NCBI RefSeq assembly: GCF_014673495.1
Contig: NZ_CP051006.1
Coordinates: 6,723,501-6,787,500, forward strand
Direction: 5' to 3'
Source: Streptomyces griseofuscus
GTDB taxonomy: Bacteria > Actinomycetota > Actinomycetes > Streptomycetales > Streptomycetaceae
DNA length: 64,000 nucleotides
In this document: positions 49,339-58,165 of the stretch, in pieces
Position numbering within the stretch: the stretch's first letter is position 1
Layout of the letters: each line of letters opens with the position of its first letter
The notes under the pieces: generated by a model
Databases searched by the model: none
The model's input: only the letters and a program-made list of their open reading frames with translations
What the model was told of the DNA's origin: nothing
Program-made: the position numbers and the translations under genes

Positions 49339-50486
49339 GCGTCACGGCAGCCAAGGGATTCCGGGCGGCCGGTATCGCCGCCGGGATCAAGCAGAACGGC
49401 AACCCCGACCTGGCCCTCGTGGTCAACGACGGGCCCCGCCGTGCCGCCGCCGGCGTCTTCACCGCCAACCGCGTCAAGGCCGCGCCGGTGCTGTGGTCCG
49501 AGCAGGTCATGAAGAGCGGCCAGGTCTCCGCCGTGGTCCTCAACTCCGGTGGCGCCAACGCCTGTACGGGCCCCAAGGGCTTCCAGGACACCCATGCGAC
49601 GGCCGAGAAGGCGGGCGAGGCCCTCGGCCGCGGCGCCATCGAGGTCGCCGTCTGCTCCACCGGCCTCATCGGCGTCCTGCTGCCCATGGACAAGCTGCTC
49701 CCCGGCATCGACACCGCAGCAGCCCAGCTGTCCGAGCACGGCGGCGAGAAGGCCGCCATCGCCATCAAGACCACCGACACCGTGCACAAGACCTCGGTCG
49801 CCACCGGCGCCGGCTGGACGGTCGGCGGCATGGCCAAGGGCGCCGGCATGCTCGCCCCCGGCCTCGCCACCATGCTGGTCGTCATCACCACCGACGCCGA
49901 CGTGGACGACGCCACCCTGGACCAGGCCCTGCGCGCCGCCACCAAGGTCACCTTCGACCGCGTCGACTCCGACGGCTGCATGTCCACCAACGACACCGTG
50001 CTGCTGCTCTCCTCCGGCGCCTCCGGCATCACCCCGGAGTACGACGCCTTCGCGGAGGCCGTACGGCAGGTCTGCGACGACCTCGGCCGCCAGCTCATCG
50101 GCGACGCCGAGGGCGCCAGCAAGGACATCAAGGTCGAGGTCGTGGGCGCCGCCAGCGAGGCGGACGCCGTCGAGGTGGGCCGCTCCATCGCCCGCAACAA
50201 CCTCCTCAAGTGCGCCCTCCACGGCGAGGACCCCAACTGGGGCCGCGTCCTGTCCGCGATCGGCACCACGAGCGCCGTCTTCGAGCCCGACCAGCTCAAT
50301 GTCGCCATCAACGGCGTCTGGGTGTGCAAGAACGGCTCCGTCGGCGAGGACCGCGACCTGGTCGACATGCGCTACCGCGAGGTCCACATCGTGGCCGACC
50401 TCGCCGCCGGCACCGAGACCGCGACGATCTGGACCAACGACCTGACCGCCGACTACGTCCACGAGAACAGCGCCTACTCCTCATGA
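49335..50486 (+). CDS. argJ: Bifunctional ornithine acetyltransferase/N-acetylglutamate synthase
   Basis: A 383-residue ArgJ that recycles the acetyl group from N-acetylornithine to glutamate. It is made as a precursor that self-cleaves before the nucleophile Thr; the cleavage motif here is KGAGMLAPGLATMLV. Other signatures are LNSGGANACTG, VCSTGLIGVLLPMDKLL and FDRVDSDGCMSTNDTV, plus HGEDPNWGRVLSAIG. Start GTG 49335 overlaps argC, and the stop overlaps argB ATG, both by 4 bases. Confidence 0.97.
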   Translation: MSVTAAKGFRAAGIAAGIKQNGNPDLALVVNDGPRRAAAGVFTANRVKAAPVLWSEQVMKSGQVSAVVLNSGGANACTGPKGFQDTHATAEKAGEALGRGAIEVAVCSTGLIGVLLPMDKLLPGIDTAAAQLSEHGGEKAAIAIKTTDTVHKTSVATGAGWTVGGMAKGAGMLAPGLATMLVVITTDADVDDATLDQALRAATKVTFDRVDSDGCMSTNDTVLLLSSGASGITPEYDAFAEAVRQVCDDLGRQLIGDAEGASKDIKVEVVGAASEADAVEVGRSIARNNLLKCALHGEDPNWGRVLSAIGTTSAVFEPDQLNVAINGVWVCKNGSVGEDRDLVDMRYREVHIVADLAAGTETATIWTNDLTADYVHENSAYSS

Positions 50487-51391
50487 CCACGACCCGTAAG
50501 CACACGGCCCTGCCCAAGGCGCAGATCCTCGTGGAGGCGCTGCCCTGGCTGACCCGGCACCACGGAAAGACCGTCGTCATCAAGTTCGGCGGCAACGCCA
50601 TGGTGGACGAGGAACTGAAGGCCGCCTTCGCCCAGGACGTCGTCTTCCTGCGGCACGCCGGACTCAAGCCGGTCGTGGTGCACGGTGGCGGCCCCCAGAT
50701 CAGCGCCGCCCTCGACCGGCACGGCATCGTCAGCGAGTTCAAGGCGGGCCTGCGGGTCACCACCGAGGACGCCATGGACGTCGTACGGATGGTGCTCGCC
50801 GGACAGGTGCAGCGCGAACTGGTCGGCCTGCTCAACCGGCACGGCCCGCTCGCCGTCGGCCTCACCGGCGAGGACGCGCACACCATCACCGCCACCAAGC
50901 ATCTGCCCGAGATCGACGGGGAACTGGTCGACATCGGGCGCGTCGGCGAGATCACCGCGATCGACACCGGCGCCATCGAGGCCCTGCTCGCCGACGGCCG
51001 TATCCCGGTCGTCTCCTCCATCGCCCGCAGTCAGGACGACGGTCATGTCTACAACGTCAATGCTGATACGGCGGCTGCGGCACTCGCTGCGGCCCTTGGC
51101 GCCGAAACTCTCATGGTCCTCACCGATGTCGAGGGCCTCTACGAGGACTGGCCGCACTCCGACGAGGTGATCAGCCGCCTCACCGCCACCCAACTGGAGA
51201 AGCTGCTCCCGGAGTTGAGCTCCGGCATGGTGCCCAAGATGCGGGGCTGCCTGCACGCGGTGCGCGGCGGTGTGCGCACCGCCCGCGTCATCGACGGACG
51301 GGTACAGCACTCCATCCTGCTGGAGATCTTCACCGACGAGGGCATCGGCACCATGGTCGTGCCCGACGAGCCCGAAGGGGACGCATCGTGA
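50483..51391 (+). CDS. argB: Acetylglutamate kinase
   Basis: A 302-residue amino-acid kinase performing the second, usually arginine-feedback-inhibited step. VIKFGGNAMVDEELKAAF, VVHGGGPQISAALDRHGI, VNADTAAAALAAALGA and LTDVEGLYEDWP are the substrate and ATP sites; the N-terminal helix KAQILVEALPWLTRHHGK is the extension that hexamerises arginine-sensitive enzymes. ATG 50483 overlaps the argJ stop; GTG of argD overlaps its own. Confidence 0.97.
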   Translation: MTTTRKHTALPKAQILVEALPWLTRHHGKTVVIKFGGNAMVDEELKAAFAQDVVFLRHAGLKPVVVHGGGPQISAALDRHGIVSEFKAGLRVTTEDAMDVVRMVLAGQVQRELVGLLNRHGPLAVGLTGEDAHTITATKHLPEIDGELVDIGRVGEITAIDTGAIEALLADGRIPVVSSIARSQDDGHVYNVNADTAAAALAAALGAETLMVLTDVEGLYEDWPHSDEVISRLTATQLEKLLPELSSGMVPKMRGCLHAVRGGVRTARVIDGRVQHSILLEIFTDEGIGTMVVPDEPEGDAS

Positions 51392-52596
51392 CGGGGTATC
51401 AGACCGGCAACCAGGACCTGACCCAGCGCTGGCAGGGCGCGCTCATGAACAACTACGGCACCCCCCGGCTGCCGCTGGTGCGCGGCGCGGGCACCACCGT
51501 GTGGGACGCCGAGGGCCGCGCGTACACCGACTTCGTCGGCGGCATCGCCACCAACGCGCTCGGCCACGCCCACCCGGCGATCGTGGACGCCGTCAGCAAG
51601 CAGATCGCCTCCCTCGGCCATGTCTCCAACCTGTTCATCGCCGAGCCGCCCATCGCGCTCGCCGAACGGCTGCTCCAGCTCTTCGGCCGCGAGGGCCGGG
51701 TGTTCTTCTGCAACTCCGGCGCCGAGGCCAACGAGGCCGCCTTCAAGATCGGCCGGCTCACCGGGCGCACCCATGTCGTCGCCACCGAGGGCGGCTTCCA
51801 CGGCCGTACGATGGGCGCCCTCGCGCTCACCGGGCAGCCCGCCAAGCAGGACCCCTTCCGGCCGCTGCCCGGCGATGTCACCCACGTCCCCTACGGCGAC
51901 GCCCAGGCCCTGGCCGCGGCCGTCACCGACGAGACCGCCCTGGTGATCATCGAGCCGATCCAGGGCGAGAACGGCGTGGTCGTGCCCCCGGCCGGCTATC
52001 TCAAGGCCGCCCGCGCCATCACCGCCGCCACCGGCGCCCTGCTGGTCCTGGACGAGGTGCAGACCGGCGTCGGCCGCACCGGCACCTGGTTCGCGTACCA
52101 GGCCCACGAGGGGGTGCTGCCCGATGTGGTCACCCTCGCCAAGCAGCTGGGCGGCGGCCTCCCGCTCGGCGCCACCGTCGCCTTCGGCCGCGCCGCCGAA
52201 CTGCTCGGGCCCGGCCAGCACGGCACGACCTTCGGCGGGAACCCGGTCGCCTGCGCCGCGGGCCTCGCTGTCCTCGACACCATCGAGGGCGAGGGACTGC
52301 TGGAGAACGTGAAGCGGCAGGGCGAGAAGCTGCGCGCGGGCATCGAGGCGCTGGGCCATCCGTTGGTCGGCCATGTCCGGGGTGCGGGCCTGCTCCTGGG
52401 TATCGTGCTCACCGGGCCGCGCGCGCACGAGGTGCAGCAGGCGGCCCAGGAGGCCGGGTTCCTGGTGAACGCCCCCGCCCCCGACGTCGTACGGCTCATG
52501 CCCCCGCTGAACCTGCGCGACGACGAGGCGGGTGCCTTGCTCCAGGCGCTGCCCGGCATCCTCGACGCAGGCGGGGACGGACGATCCGGAGAATGA
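51388..52596 (+). CDS. argD: Acetylornithine aminotransferase
   Basis: A 402-residue class III PLP aminotransferase giving N-acetylornithine. NLFIAEPPIALAERLLQLFG, FFCNSGAEANEAAFKI, LVLDEVQTGVGRTGTWFAYQ and the PLP Lys in TLAKQLGGGLPLGA are present. Probable dual role in lysine (DapC). GTG 51388 overlaps the argB stop by 4 bases; argR follows after 7 bases. Confidence 0.96.
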   Translation: MTGYQTGNQDLTQRWQGALMNNYGTPRLPLVRGAGTTVWDAEGRAYTDFVGGIATNALGHAHPAIVDAVSKQIASLGHVSNLFIAEPPIALAERLLQLFGREGRVFFCNSGAEANEAAFKIGRLTGRTHVVATEGGFHGRTMGALALTGQPAKQDPFRPLPGDVTHVPYGDAQALAAAVTDETALVIIEPIQGENGVVVPPAGYLKAARAITAATGALLVLDEVQTGVGRTGTWFAYQAHEGVLPDVVTLAKQLGGGLPLGATVAFGRAAELLGPGQHGTTFGGNPVACAAGLAVLDTIEGEGLLENVKRQGEKLRAGIEALGHPLVGHVRGAGLLLGIVLTGPRAHEVQQAAQEAGFLVNAPAPDVVRLMPPLNLRDDEAGALLQALPGILDAGGDGRSGE

Positions 52597-52603
52597 GACG
52601 ACG

Positions 52604-53149
52604 ATGAGCCAGGCGCAGGAGCACGAGCAACAGACAGGTGCCGGGCCCGCCGTGCCGCAGACCCGCACCGCACGGCACCGCCGGATCGTGGACATCCTCA
52701 ACCGCGAGCCGGTGCGCTCGCAGAGTCAGCTGGCCAAGCTGCTCGCCGACGACGGGCTCAGCGTCACCCAGGCGACGCTGAGCCGGGACCTCGACGAGCT
52801 GAACGCGGTCAAGATCCGCAACAACGACGGCGATCTCATCTACGCCGTGCCCAGCGAGGGCGGCTTCCGCACCCCGCGCGCACCGCTCGGCGAGTCCGCC
52901 AAGGAGGAGCGGATGCGGCGCCTGTCCCAGGAGCTGCTGATCTCCGCGGAGGCCTCGGCCAACCTGGTGGTGCTGCGCACCCCGCCCGGGGCCGCCCAGT
53001 TCCTCGCCTCGGCCATCGACCAGGCCGAACTCCACGACATCCTCGGCACCATCGCCGGCGACGACACCCTGCTGCTGATCAGCCGCAACCCGACCGGCGG
53101 CCAGGCCCTCGCGGACCATCTGCTCAAGCTCGCGCAGAACGGCCACTGA
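52604..53149 (+). CDS. argR: Arginine repressor
   Basis: A 181-residue ArgR. The wHTH is at ~22-85 (RHRRIVDILNREPVRSQSQL, LSVTQATLSRDLDELNAVKI); the hexamerisation/arginine-binding domain follows (SANLVVLRTPPGAAQFLASA, ILGTIAGDDTLLLISRN with the GTxAGDDT arginine-binding motif). As last gene of argCJBDR it is autoregulated through the argC ARG boxes and should also repress argG. Confidence 0.96.
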   Translation: MSQAQEHEQQTGAGPAVPQTRTARHRRIVDILNREPVRSQSQLAKLLADDGLSVTQATLSRDLDELNAVKIRNNDGDLIYAVPSEGGFRTPRAPLGESAKEERMRRLSQELLISAEASANLVVLRTPPGAAQFLASAIDQAELHDILGTIAGDDTLLLISRNPTGGQALADHLLKLAQNGH

Positions 53150-53178
53150 GCCGGGCCCCGACCGGCGCATGCGGGTGC

Positions 53179-53205
53179 CCGCTCCGCGACGGAGAATGGG
53201 AGCGG
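53179..53205 (+). terminator. Possible terminator after argR
   Basis: CCGCTCC (53179-53185) pairs with GGAGCGG (53199-53205) around a 13-base loop, 30 bases past argR. Modest stem; may only attenuate read-through to the sigma factor gene. Confidence 0.4.
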
Positions 53206-53240
53206 CAATCTCCCTGTGGCCGTCGGCCGTATAAAGAGGT

Positions 53241-53828
53241 GTGTCGGGTTTGCGGTTCCCCGTGGGTCGCCTCCCGGACGAGGCTCTGCTGTCCGGGCTG
53301 GCCACCGGAGACCAGGAGCTGGCCGTCGTCTTCGTACGACGTTTCCAGCACCGGGTCTTCGGTGTCGCCATGGCCGTCACCGGAGACCGCCAGCTCGCCG
53401 AGGACGTCGCGCAGCAGACGTTCGAACGCGCGTGGCGGCACGCGCAGATCTACGACTCGCGCCGTGGTTCGGTCACCACCTGGCTGACCACCATCGCGCA
53501 CAACCTGGCCATCGACGCGGTACGCGCCCGGCGCACCGAGCCGGTGGCCCCCGAGGACCTCGACGCCCTGCTCGGCACCGTCACCGAGACCCCCGAGCGC
53601 TGGGCGCTGGCCGACGAGGCCTCCGCCCGGCTGCGGGCCGCGGTCTCCCGGCTGCCCCGCGAACAGGCGCGGGCCCTGATGATGGCCGGTATCTACGGAA
53701 TGACCGCCCAGCAGGTCGCCGACGCGGAACAGATCCCGCTGGGCACCGCCAAGACCCGCATCAGAGCGGCGATGGGCAAACTGCGCACCACACTGTCGGC
53801 TCCGGAGCGAGGCGGCCATGTCCAGTGA
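53241..53828 (+). CDS. ECF-family RNA polymerase sigma factor
   Basis: A 195-residue ECF sigma factor. Region 2 (~30-95: FVRRFQHRVFGVAMAVTGDR, LAEDVAQQTFERAWRHAQIY, VTTWLTTIAHNLAIDAVRAR) and region 4 (~130-185: LPREQARALMMAGIYGMTAQ, IPLGTAKTRIRAAMGKLR) are complete. It overlaps the following anti-sigma gene by 11 bases, the usual arrangement for a sigma held inactive until a membrane signal. GTG 53241 has AAGAGG immediately upstream with very short spacing, so the start could be a few codons downstream. The target promoters are not evident in the window. Confidence 0.93.
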   Translation: MSGLRFPVGRLPDEALLSGLATGDQELAVVFVRRFQHRVFGVAMAVTGDRQLAEDVAQQTFERAWRHAQIYDSRRGSVTTWLTTIAHNLAIDAVRARRTEPVAPEDLDALLGTVTETPERWALADEASARLRAAVSRLPREQARALMMAGIYGMTAQQVADAEQIPLGTAKTRIRAAMGKLRTTLSAPERGGHVQ

Positions 53829-54606
53829 CGCGAACTGCGAGAAAATGCGCGAGATCGGCGCCGAGCTGGCGCTGGGCGTGCTGCCCGGGCGGGAGCGCGC
53901 GGAGGCGGTCGCCCATCTGGACACCTGCGCGGACTGCCGGGAGTTCGTCCGGCAGCTGACCCTGGTCGGCGACCGGCTGATCGGCCTGCTGCCCTGCCAG
54001 GAGCCGCCGCTCGGCTTCGAGACCCGGGTGGCCCGCAGCCTCACCCAGCAGGCGGCCGCGGACGGGCGCACCGCCGCCCGAGCCCCGGCGTTCCCGGTGC
54101 TGCGCGGGCGGGCGCGCCGGGCCCGGGTCCGGCTCGGGGCGGCCGCGGCGGGGCTCGCGGTGGTCGCCGGGTTCGCCGGCTGGGGCATCGGCACCGCCGT
54201 GGAGACGGTCACCGCCGCGGCCCCGCGCACCATGGACTCCGAGCCCATACTGGTCGGCGACATGACCGCGGACTCGGCCGCCGGCGGTTCGCCCATCGGC
54301 GAGGTCTACGCCCACCCCGGCAGCCCCGGCTGGATCTTCGTGACCGTCGACCTGGCCGGGCACGGCAGCGCGTACAGCGGCCGGGTCAGCTGTGTGCTGG
54401 AGCGCTCCGACGGTAGGACCGTGCGCGTGGGCGACTTCACCGTGCGCGACGGGCAGGGCCACTGGGGGGCCCAGGCGCCGGTCGACGCGGACGCGGTCTC
54501 CGGCGCCCGGCTGACCTCCGCCGACGGCACGGTCCTCGCCCGCGCCCACCTCCAGACCGGGCACGTGCTGACCCGGGAGACGCATGTGCCGTCCCAGCAG
54601 ACATGA
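53818..54606 (+). CDS. Zinc-type anti-sigma factor (RskA/ZAS family)
   Basis: A 262-residue membrane anti-sigma factor. The zinc-associated anti-sigma domain is at the N-terminus (CEKMREIGAELALGVLPGRE, HLDTCADC giving H-x3-C-x2-C). One membrane helix (LGAAAAGLAVVAGFAGWGIG, ~108-128) leads to an external RskA-like domain (GEVYAHPGSPGWIFVTVDLA). Translationally coupled with the sigma factor. Signal perception, probably at the envelope, followed by release is expected. Confidence 0.9.
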   Translation: MSSDANCEKMREIGAELALGVLPGRERAEAVAHLDTCADCREFVRQLTLVGDRLIGLLPCQEPPLGFETRVARSLTQQAAADGRTAARAPAFPVLRGRARRARVRLGAAAAGLAVVAGFAGWGIGTAVETVTAAAPRTMDSEPILVGDMTADSAAGGSPIGEVYAHPGSPGWIFVTVDLAGHGSAYSGRVSCVLERSDGRTVRVGDFTVRDGQGHWGAQAPVDADAVSGARLTSADGTVLARAHLQTGHVLTRETHVPSQQT

Positions 54607-54636
54607 GAGGGCGGTCAGGGGGAGCGCGACGAGGGT

Positions 54637-56481
54637 CTACGACAGCACGGTGCCGGTGTTCAGCCGGTGCAGCCGTGCGTACGTCCCGTCGCGCACCAGC
54701 AGATCGCCGTGGGCGCCGTCCTCCACGACCCGGCCCCGGTCCAGCACCACGATCCGGGTGGCGTCGCGCACGGTGAGCAGGTTGTGCGAGATGACGATGG
54801 TGGTCCGCCCGGCCATCAGCCGCCGCAGCGGCTCCATGATCCGCCGGCCGGAACTCGCGTCGATCCCGGTGGTCGGCTCGTCGAGGAGCAGCACGGGCGC
54901 GTCCCTGACCATCGCGCGGGCGATCGCGAGCCGCTGGCACTGACCGCCGGACAGGGTGCGGCCGCGCTGCCCGACGAGGGTGTCGTAGCCGTCCGGGAGC
55001 CGTTCGATGAACTCGTGCGCGTCCGCCGCGCGCGCCGCCGCGACGATCTCCGCCTCGGACGCCTCCGGACGGCCGTAGGCGATGTTCTCCCGCACCGTGC
55101 CGTGGAAGACCAGGGTCTCCTGGAGCACCACCGCGACGCTCTCGCGGACCTCGGCCAGGCGCAGTTCGCGCAGATCGGTGCCGTCGAGCCGGACCGCGCC
55201 CCGCTCGGGGTCGTAGAACCGCAACTGGAGCCGCGCGGCCGTGGACTTGCCCGCGCCGCTCGCCCCGACCAGCGCCAGCGTCTCGCCGGGCGCCACCCGG
55301 AACGAGACGTCCGCGAGGGCCCAGGGGGTGGTGCCGGGGTAGCGGAACCAGACGCCGTCGAACTCCACCGCCCCGCGTGCCCGGCCGAGTGAGCGGGCCC
55401 CGGGGAGTTCGGTGACCTGCGGCCGCTGGTCCAGCAGTTCGATGATCCGCTCGGCCGAGGCGGCGGCGGAGTAGAAGGTGGTGCCGAGCCCGGACAGGCC
55501 GTGCACGGGGCTGTACATCTTGCCGATCAGGGCGAGGAAGACCAGCAGCCCGCCCAGGGTGAGCTGGCCCTGGGACAGCTTCCAGGTGCCGAGGCCCAGC
55601 ACCGCGAGCCCGCCCGCCACCTCGATGATCTCCACGAGCGGGGCGTACAGGGACCGGATCCGCGTCGAGGCCATCACCGCCCGGAACCGCCCGACGTTCT
55701 CCCGATCGAACCGGCGCGCCTCCCAGTCCTGCCGGTTGTACGCCTGCACGAGCGCGACATTGCCGAGCACCTCCTCGGCGATCGCGCTGAGCGAGCCGGT
55801 GCGCCGTCTGCGCTCCCGGGAGGCGTCCTTGATCAGCCGCGAGAAGTGCCGGGCCGCGCCCCAGAACAGGGGCACGATGACCAGCGCGAGCAGGGTCAGA
55901 TCCCAGCTCAGGTAGAACAGCAGGCCGACGAAGACGGCCAGTTGGAGCACGTAGTACAGGGCGTCCGCCACGCCCGAGAGCAGGAAGGTCTCGACCGCGT
56001 CCACATCACCCGTGACGCGGGAGAGCACATCGCCGAGCCGGCGGCGTTCGAAGAAGCCGAGGGACAGGCCCTGCACATGCCGGAAGACATCGCGGCGCAG
56101 CGAGAGCAGGAAGCGTTCGCCGACCCAGGTGGAGGTCATCTCGTCGGCGAAGCCGAGGACGCCGGAGCACAGGATCAGCCCCAGGTAGGCCGGGGCGATC
56201 CACAGAAAGGGGTGCAGGTCCCGGGGGACCAGCACCTGGTCCACGACGCTCTTGAACAGCCACAGCTCACCGGCGTCGATGACCGGTCCGGTCAGGCTGA
56301 GCAGCAGCAGCGGGGCGAGCCAGCGCCGATTGCCGCGGGTGTAGGGCCAGAACCGGCGGAAGACCGCGCGCGGTGAGACGGCGGGCGCGGCCGCGACGAC
56401 ATCGCCGGATGCCTCGGGGATGTCGGAGGAGGGGCCGTCGGGGTCTCCCCAGGACAGCAGCCGCCGCAGGACTTGCGCCAT
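54637..56481 (-). CDS. ABC-type exporter, fused membrane and ATPase domains
   Basis: A 614-residue half transporter. Residues ~40-330 are the six-helix type I exporter domain (LSLTGPVIDAGELWLFKSVV, RRDVFRHVQGLSLGFFERRR, LGDVLSRVTGDVDAVETFL). The ATPase has Walker A GASGAGKST, signature LSGGQCQRL, Walker B VLLLDEPTTGID and switch H VISHNLL. Likely works as a homodimer exporting lipid, peptide or drug. ATG 56481 on the minus strand, convergent to the anti-sigma gene; the His-rich mini-protein gene lies upstream on the same strand with a 74-base gap, so the two may be cotranscribed. Confidence 0.92.
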   Translation of the reverse strand: MAQVLRRLLSWGDPDGPSSDIPEASGDVVAAAPAVSPRAVFRRFWPYTRGNRRWLAPLLLLSLTGPVIDAGELWLFKSVVDQVLVPRDLHPFLWIAPAYLGLILCSGVLGFADEMTSTWVGERFLLSLRRDVFRHVQGLSLGFFERRRLGDVLSRVTGDVDAVETFLLSGVADALYYVLQLAVFVGLLFYLSWDLTLLALVIVPLFWGAARHFSRLIKDASRERRRRTGSLSAIAEEVLGNVALVQAYNRQDWEARRFDRENVGRFRAVMASTRIRSLYAPLVEIIEVAGGLAVLGLGTWKLSQGQLTLGGLLVFLALIGKMYSPVHGLSGLGTTFYSAAASAERIIELLDQRPQVTELPGARSLGRARGAVEFDGVWFRYPGTTPWALADVSFRVAPGETLALVGASGAGKSTAARLQLRFYDPERGAVRLDGTDLRELRLAEVRESVAVVLQETLVFHGTVRENIAYGRPEASEAEIVAAARAADAHEFIERLPDGYDTLVGQRGRTLSGGQCQRLAIARAMVRDAPVLLLDEPTTGIDASSGRRIMEPLRRLMAGRTTIVISHNLLTVRDATRIVVLDRGRVVEDGAHGDLLVRDGTYARLHRLNTGTVLS

Positions 56482-56555
56482 GGGATGCGTTCCTCGGACA
56501 GCGGCCGGGCGGACCGGGTCCTCCGGGCCCCGGTCCGCTCAGCCTGTGGGGATGG

Positions 56556-56765
56556 TCAGTAGCCGCCGTGGCCGCCGTGCCCGTGACCGTGGCCACCGTG
56601 GCCGTGGTCGTGGCCATGACCGTGGCGGTCGCCGTGCCGGTCTCCGTGACGGTCGAAGCGGTCGAAGCGGTCGAAGGCGTCGAAGCGGTCGTCGCTGTGG
56701 TCACGGCCGTGACCCCGGCCGTGGCCGCCGCCGTCCTTGGGCAGCAGACTGCTGAAGATAGCCAT
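56556..56765 (-). CDS. His/Gly/Asp-rich mini-protein, probable metal binder
   Basis: A 69-residue protein of unknown family. After MAIFSSLLPKDGGG it consists of repeats: RFDAFDRFDRFDRHG, then HGDRHGDRHGHGHDHGHG and HGHGHGGHGGY, about 20 His in total. Such tracts bind Ni, Co, Zn or Cu. The frame is supported by GGAGG 6 bases before ATG 56765, not merely by low complexity. It sits between the ABC exporter and the flavin-reductase module on the same strand. No signal peptide is visible, so it is probably cytoplasmic. Confidence 0.7.
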   Translation of the reverse strand: MAIFSSLLPKDGGGHGRGHGRDHSDDRFDAFDRFDRFDRHGDRHGDRHGHGHDHGHGGHGHGHGGHGGY

Positions 56766-56861
56766 GGTGTTCCTCCCGGAAAATTTGCCGCACAGGGGAT
56801 ACGTCCGAGGGCGGCACAGGGATGGCTCTTCGGCGAAAAAATTTCCCTTTCAACCCCTTTT

Positions 56862-57635
56862 TCACGCTATGTACGTGGCCAGTCCCGCGGTGTGGAGCAC
56901 CTCGCCGTCCGCCGTGAGCAGCAGTGCCTCGGTGTCCGGCAGCGACTCCAGCCATCCGAGGCCCGCCCGCGACCCCCGGGCGAACGCGGCCGTGGCCCAG
57001 CAGTCCGCCCAGGTCAGACGGGGAGCCACCACGGTCACCGCCACCAGGTCGGTGACCGCGGGCCGTCCGGTGCGCGGGTCCGTGATGTGCGCGCCCCGCT
57101 CGGCCGTGCCCGAGGTGGCCACGGCCAGCTCGCCCGCCCCCGCCGTCGACACCACCGCGATGAGCCCGCCGGGGCGCAGGGGGTCCGCGATCCCCACCCG
57201 CCAGGGCCGCCCCGGCTCCGGCGCGCCCAGCGACTGCACATCGCCGCCGCCGTTGACGCTGACCCCCCGCACCCCGGCCACCTCGGCCAGCCGCCGCGCG
57301 GCCCGTTCCGCCGACCACCCCTTGACGATCCCGGTGGGATCCGGCACCCCCCGATGCCGCGCGCTGAACCACCCCTCGCTGACCCGTTCCGCCTCCGCCG
57401 CGAGCCCCAGCACCCGCGCGACCTCGGCCGGGCACCGCTCCACGGGCAGCTCACCCCGGGCCAGCCGCGACACCGCGCTGTCCGCGCGGTAGGTGCTGAA
57501 CACCGTGTCCACCTCGTGCAGTTCCGCCACCACCTGCCCGAGCGCCGCCCGCACCGCGCCGGCCTCGCCGCCCCGCACATCGAAGGAGAACACGGTCCCC
57601 ATGACCTCCTCCGCGTGCCGGACGCCCTCACCCAT
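56862..57635 (-). CDS. apbE: FAD:protein FMN transferase (ApbE)
   Basis: A 257-residue ApbE that attaches FMN from FAD to Thr/Ser of a target. MGTVFSFDVRGGEAGAV, EVDTVFSTYRADSAVSRLAR, DPTGIVKGWSAERAARRL and VSVNGGGDVQSLG are diagnostic, with ATSGTAERGAHITDPRTGRP near the C-terminus. It lacks the signal peptide of exported ApbE and is shorter than usual (~300-350). ATG 57635 overlaps the stop of the FMN-binding protein by 8 bases; the adjacent target has a matching flavinylation motif. Confidence 0.93.
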   Translation of the reverse strand: MGEGVRHAEEVMGTVFSFDVRGGEAGAVRAALGQVVAELHEVDTVFSTYRADSAVSRLARGELPVERCPAEVARVLGLAAEAERVSEGWFSARHRGVPDPTGIVKGWSAERAARRLAEVAGVRGVSVNGGGDVQSLGAPEPGRPWRVGIADPLRPGGLIAVVSTAGAGELAVATSGTAERGAHITDPRTGRPAVTDLVAVTVVAPRLTWADCWATAAFARGSRAGLGWLESLPDTEALLLTADGEVLHTAGLATYIA

Positions 57636-58155
57636 GGACCTGGTCCAGCGCGGACTGGAGCGACTGCTGGTAGCCGGTGCTTGTGTACGTCGCGCCCGAG
57701 ACCATGTCGATCCGTGCGCTCTGCGCGGCCAGCGCCTCGCGCCGCAGCTGGGGGAGCGCGTAGCTGTTGATCTCCTGGTCGCGCGGGTTCTCCGTGGGGT
57801 ACTGGATGGCTGTCACCTCGGTGAGCCTGCCGCCCGTGACCGTCACCCGTACCTGGACCGGTCCCCAGCGGGTCTGCGCGGTCTCACCGGTGACGGTCTT
57901 CGCGGCCCCTCCGGCCGCCGGGGCACCACCGGACGCCGAGGAACTCCCCGATGCCGCGGAACTCCCGGGCGTCGGAGAACCTCCGGAAGCGGCGGGCGCG
58001 CTCGCGCCGCCCCCGGAGCCCTGCGCCGACGCGCCCAGGGCGAGACCAGGGCTGCTGTGCGGCTTCAGGGACAGCAGCAGCACCACGGCGGAGACCGTCG
58101 TGGCACTCGCCAGCACGACACGGCGCAGCGGGCGGTTCTTCCTCAATGCGTGCAT
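57628..58155 (-). CDS. FMN-binding domain protein, covalently flavinylated electron carrier
   Basis: A 175-residue exported protein. A signal anchor (~10-30, RVVLASATTVSAVVLLLSL) is followed by a Ser/Gly/Ala/Pro linker (~38-85) and an FMN-binding domain (TRWGPVQVRVTVTGGRLTEV). Its D-x-x-S-G-A-T motif (DMVSGAT, Asp150-Thr156) matches the ApbE target consensus, so Thr156 should carry FMN. It lies between the membrane reductase and ApbE and probably passes electrons on the outer face. ATG 58155. The acceptor is unknown. Confidence 0.9.
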   Translation of the reverse strand: MHALRKNRPLRRVVLASATTVSAVVLLLSLKPHSSPGLALGASAQGSGGGASAPAASGGSPTPGSSAASGSSSASGGAPAAGGAAKTVTGETAQTRWGPVQVRVTVTGGRLTEVTAIQYPTENPRDQEINSYALPQLRREALAAQSARIDMVSGATYTSTGYQQSLQSALDQVHG

Positions 58156-58165
58156 GACCTCGGCC

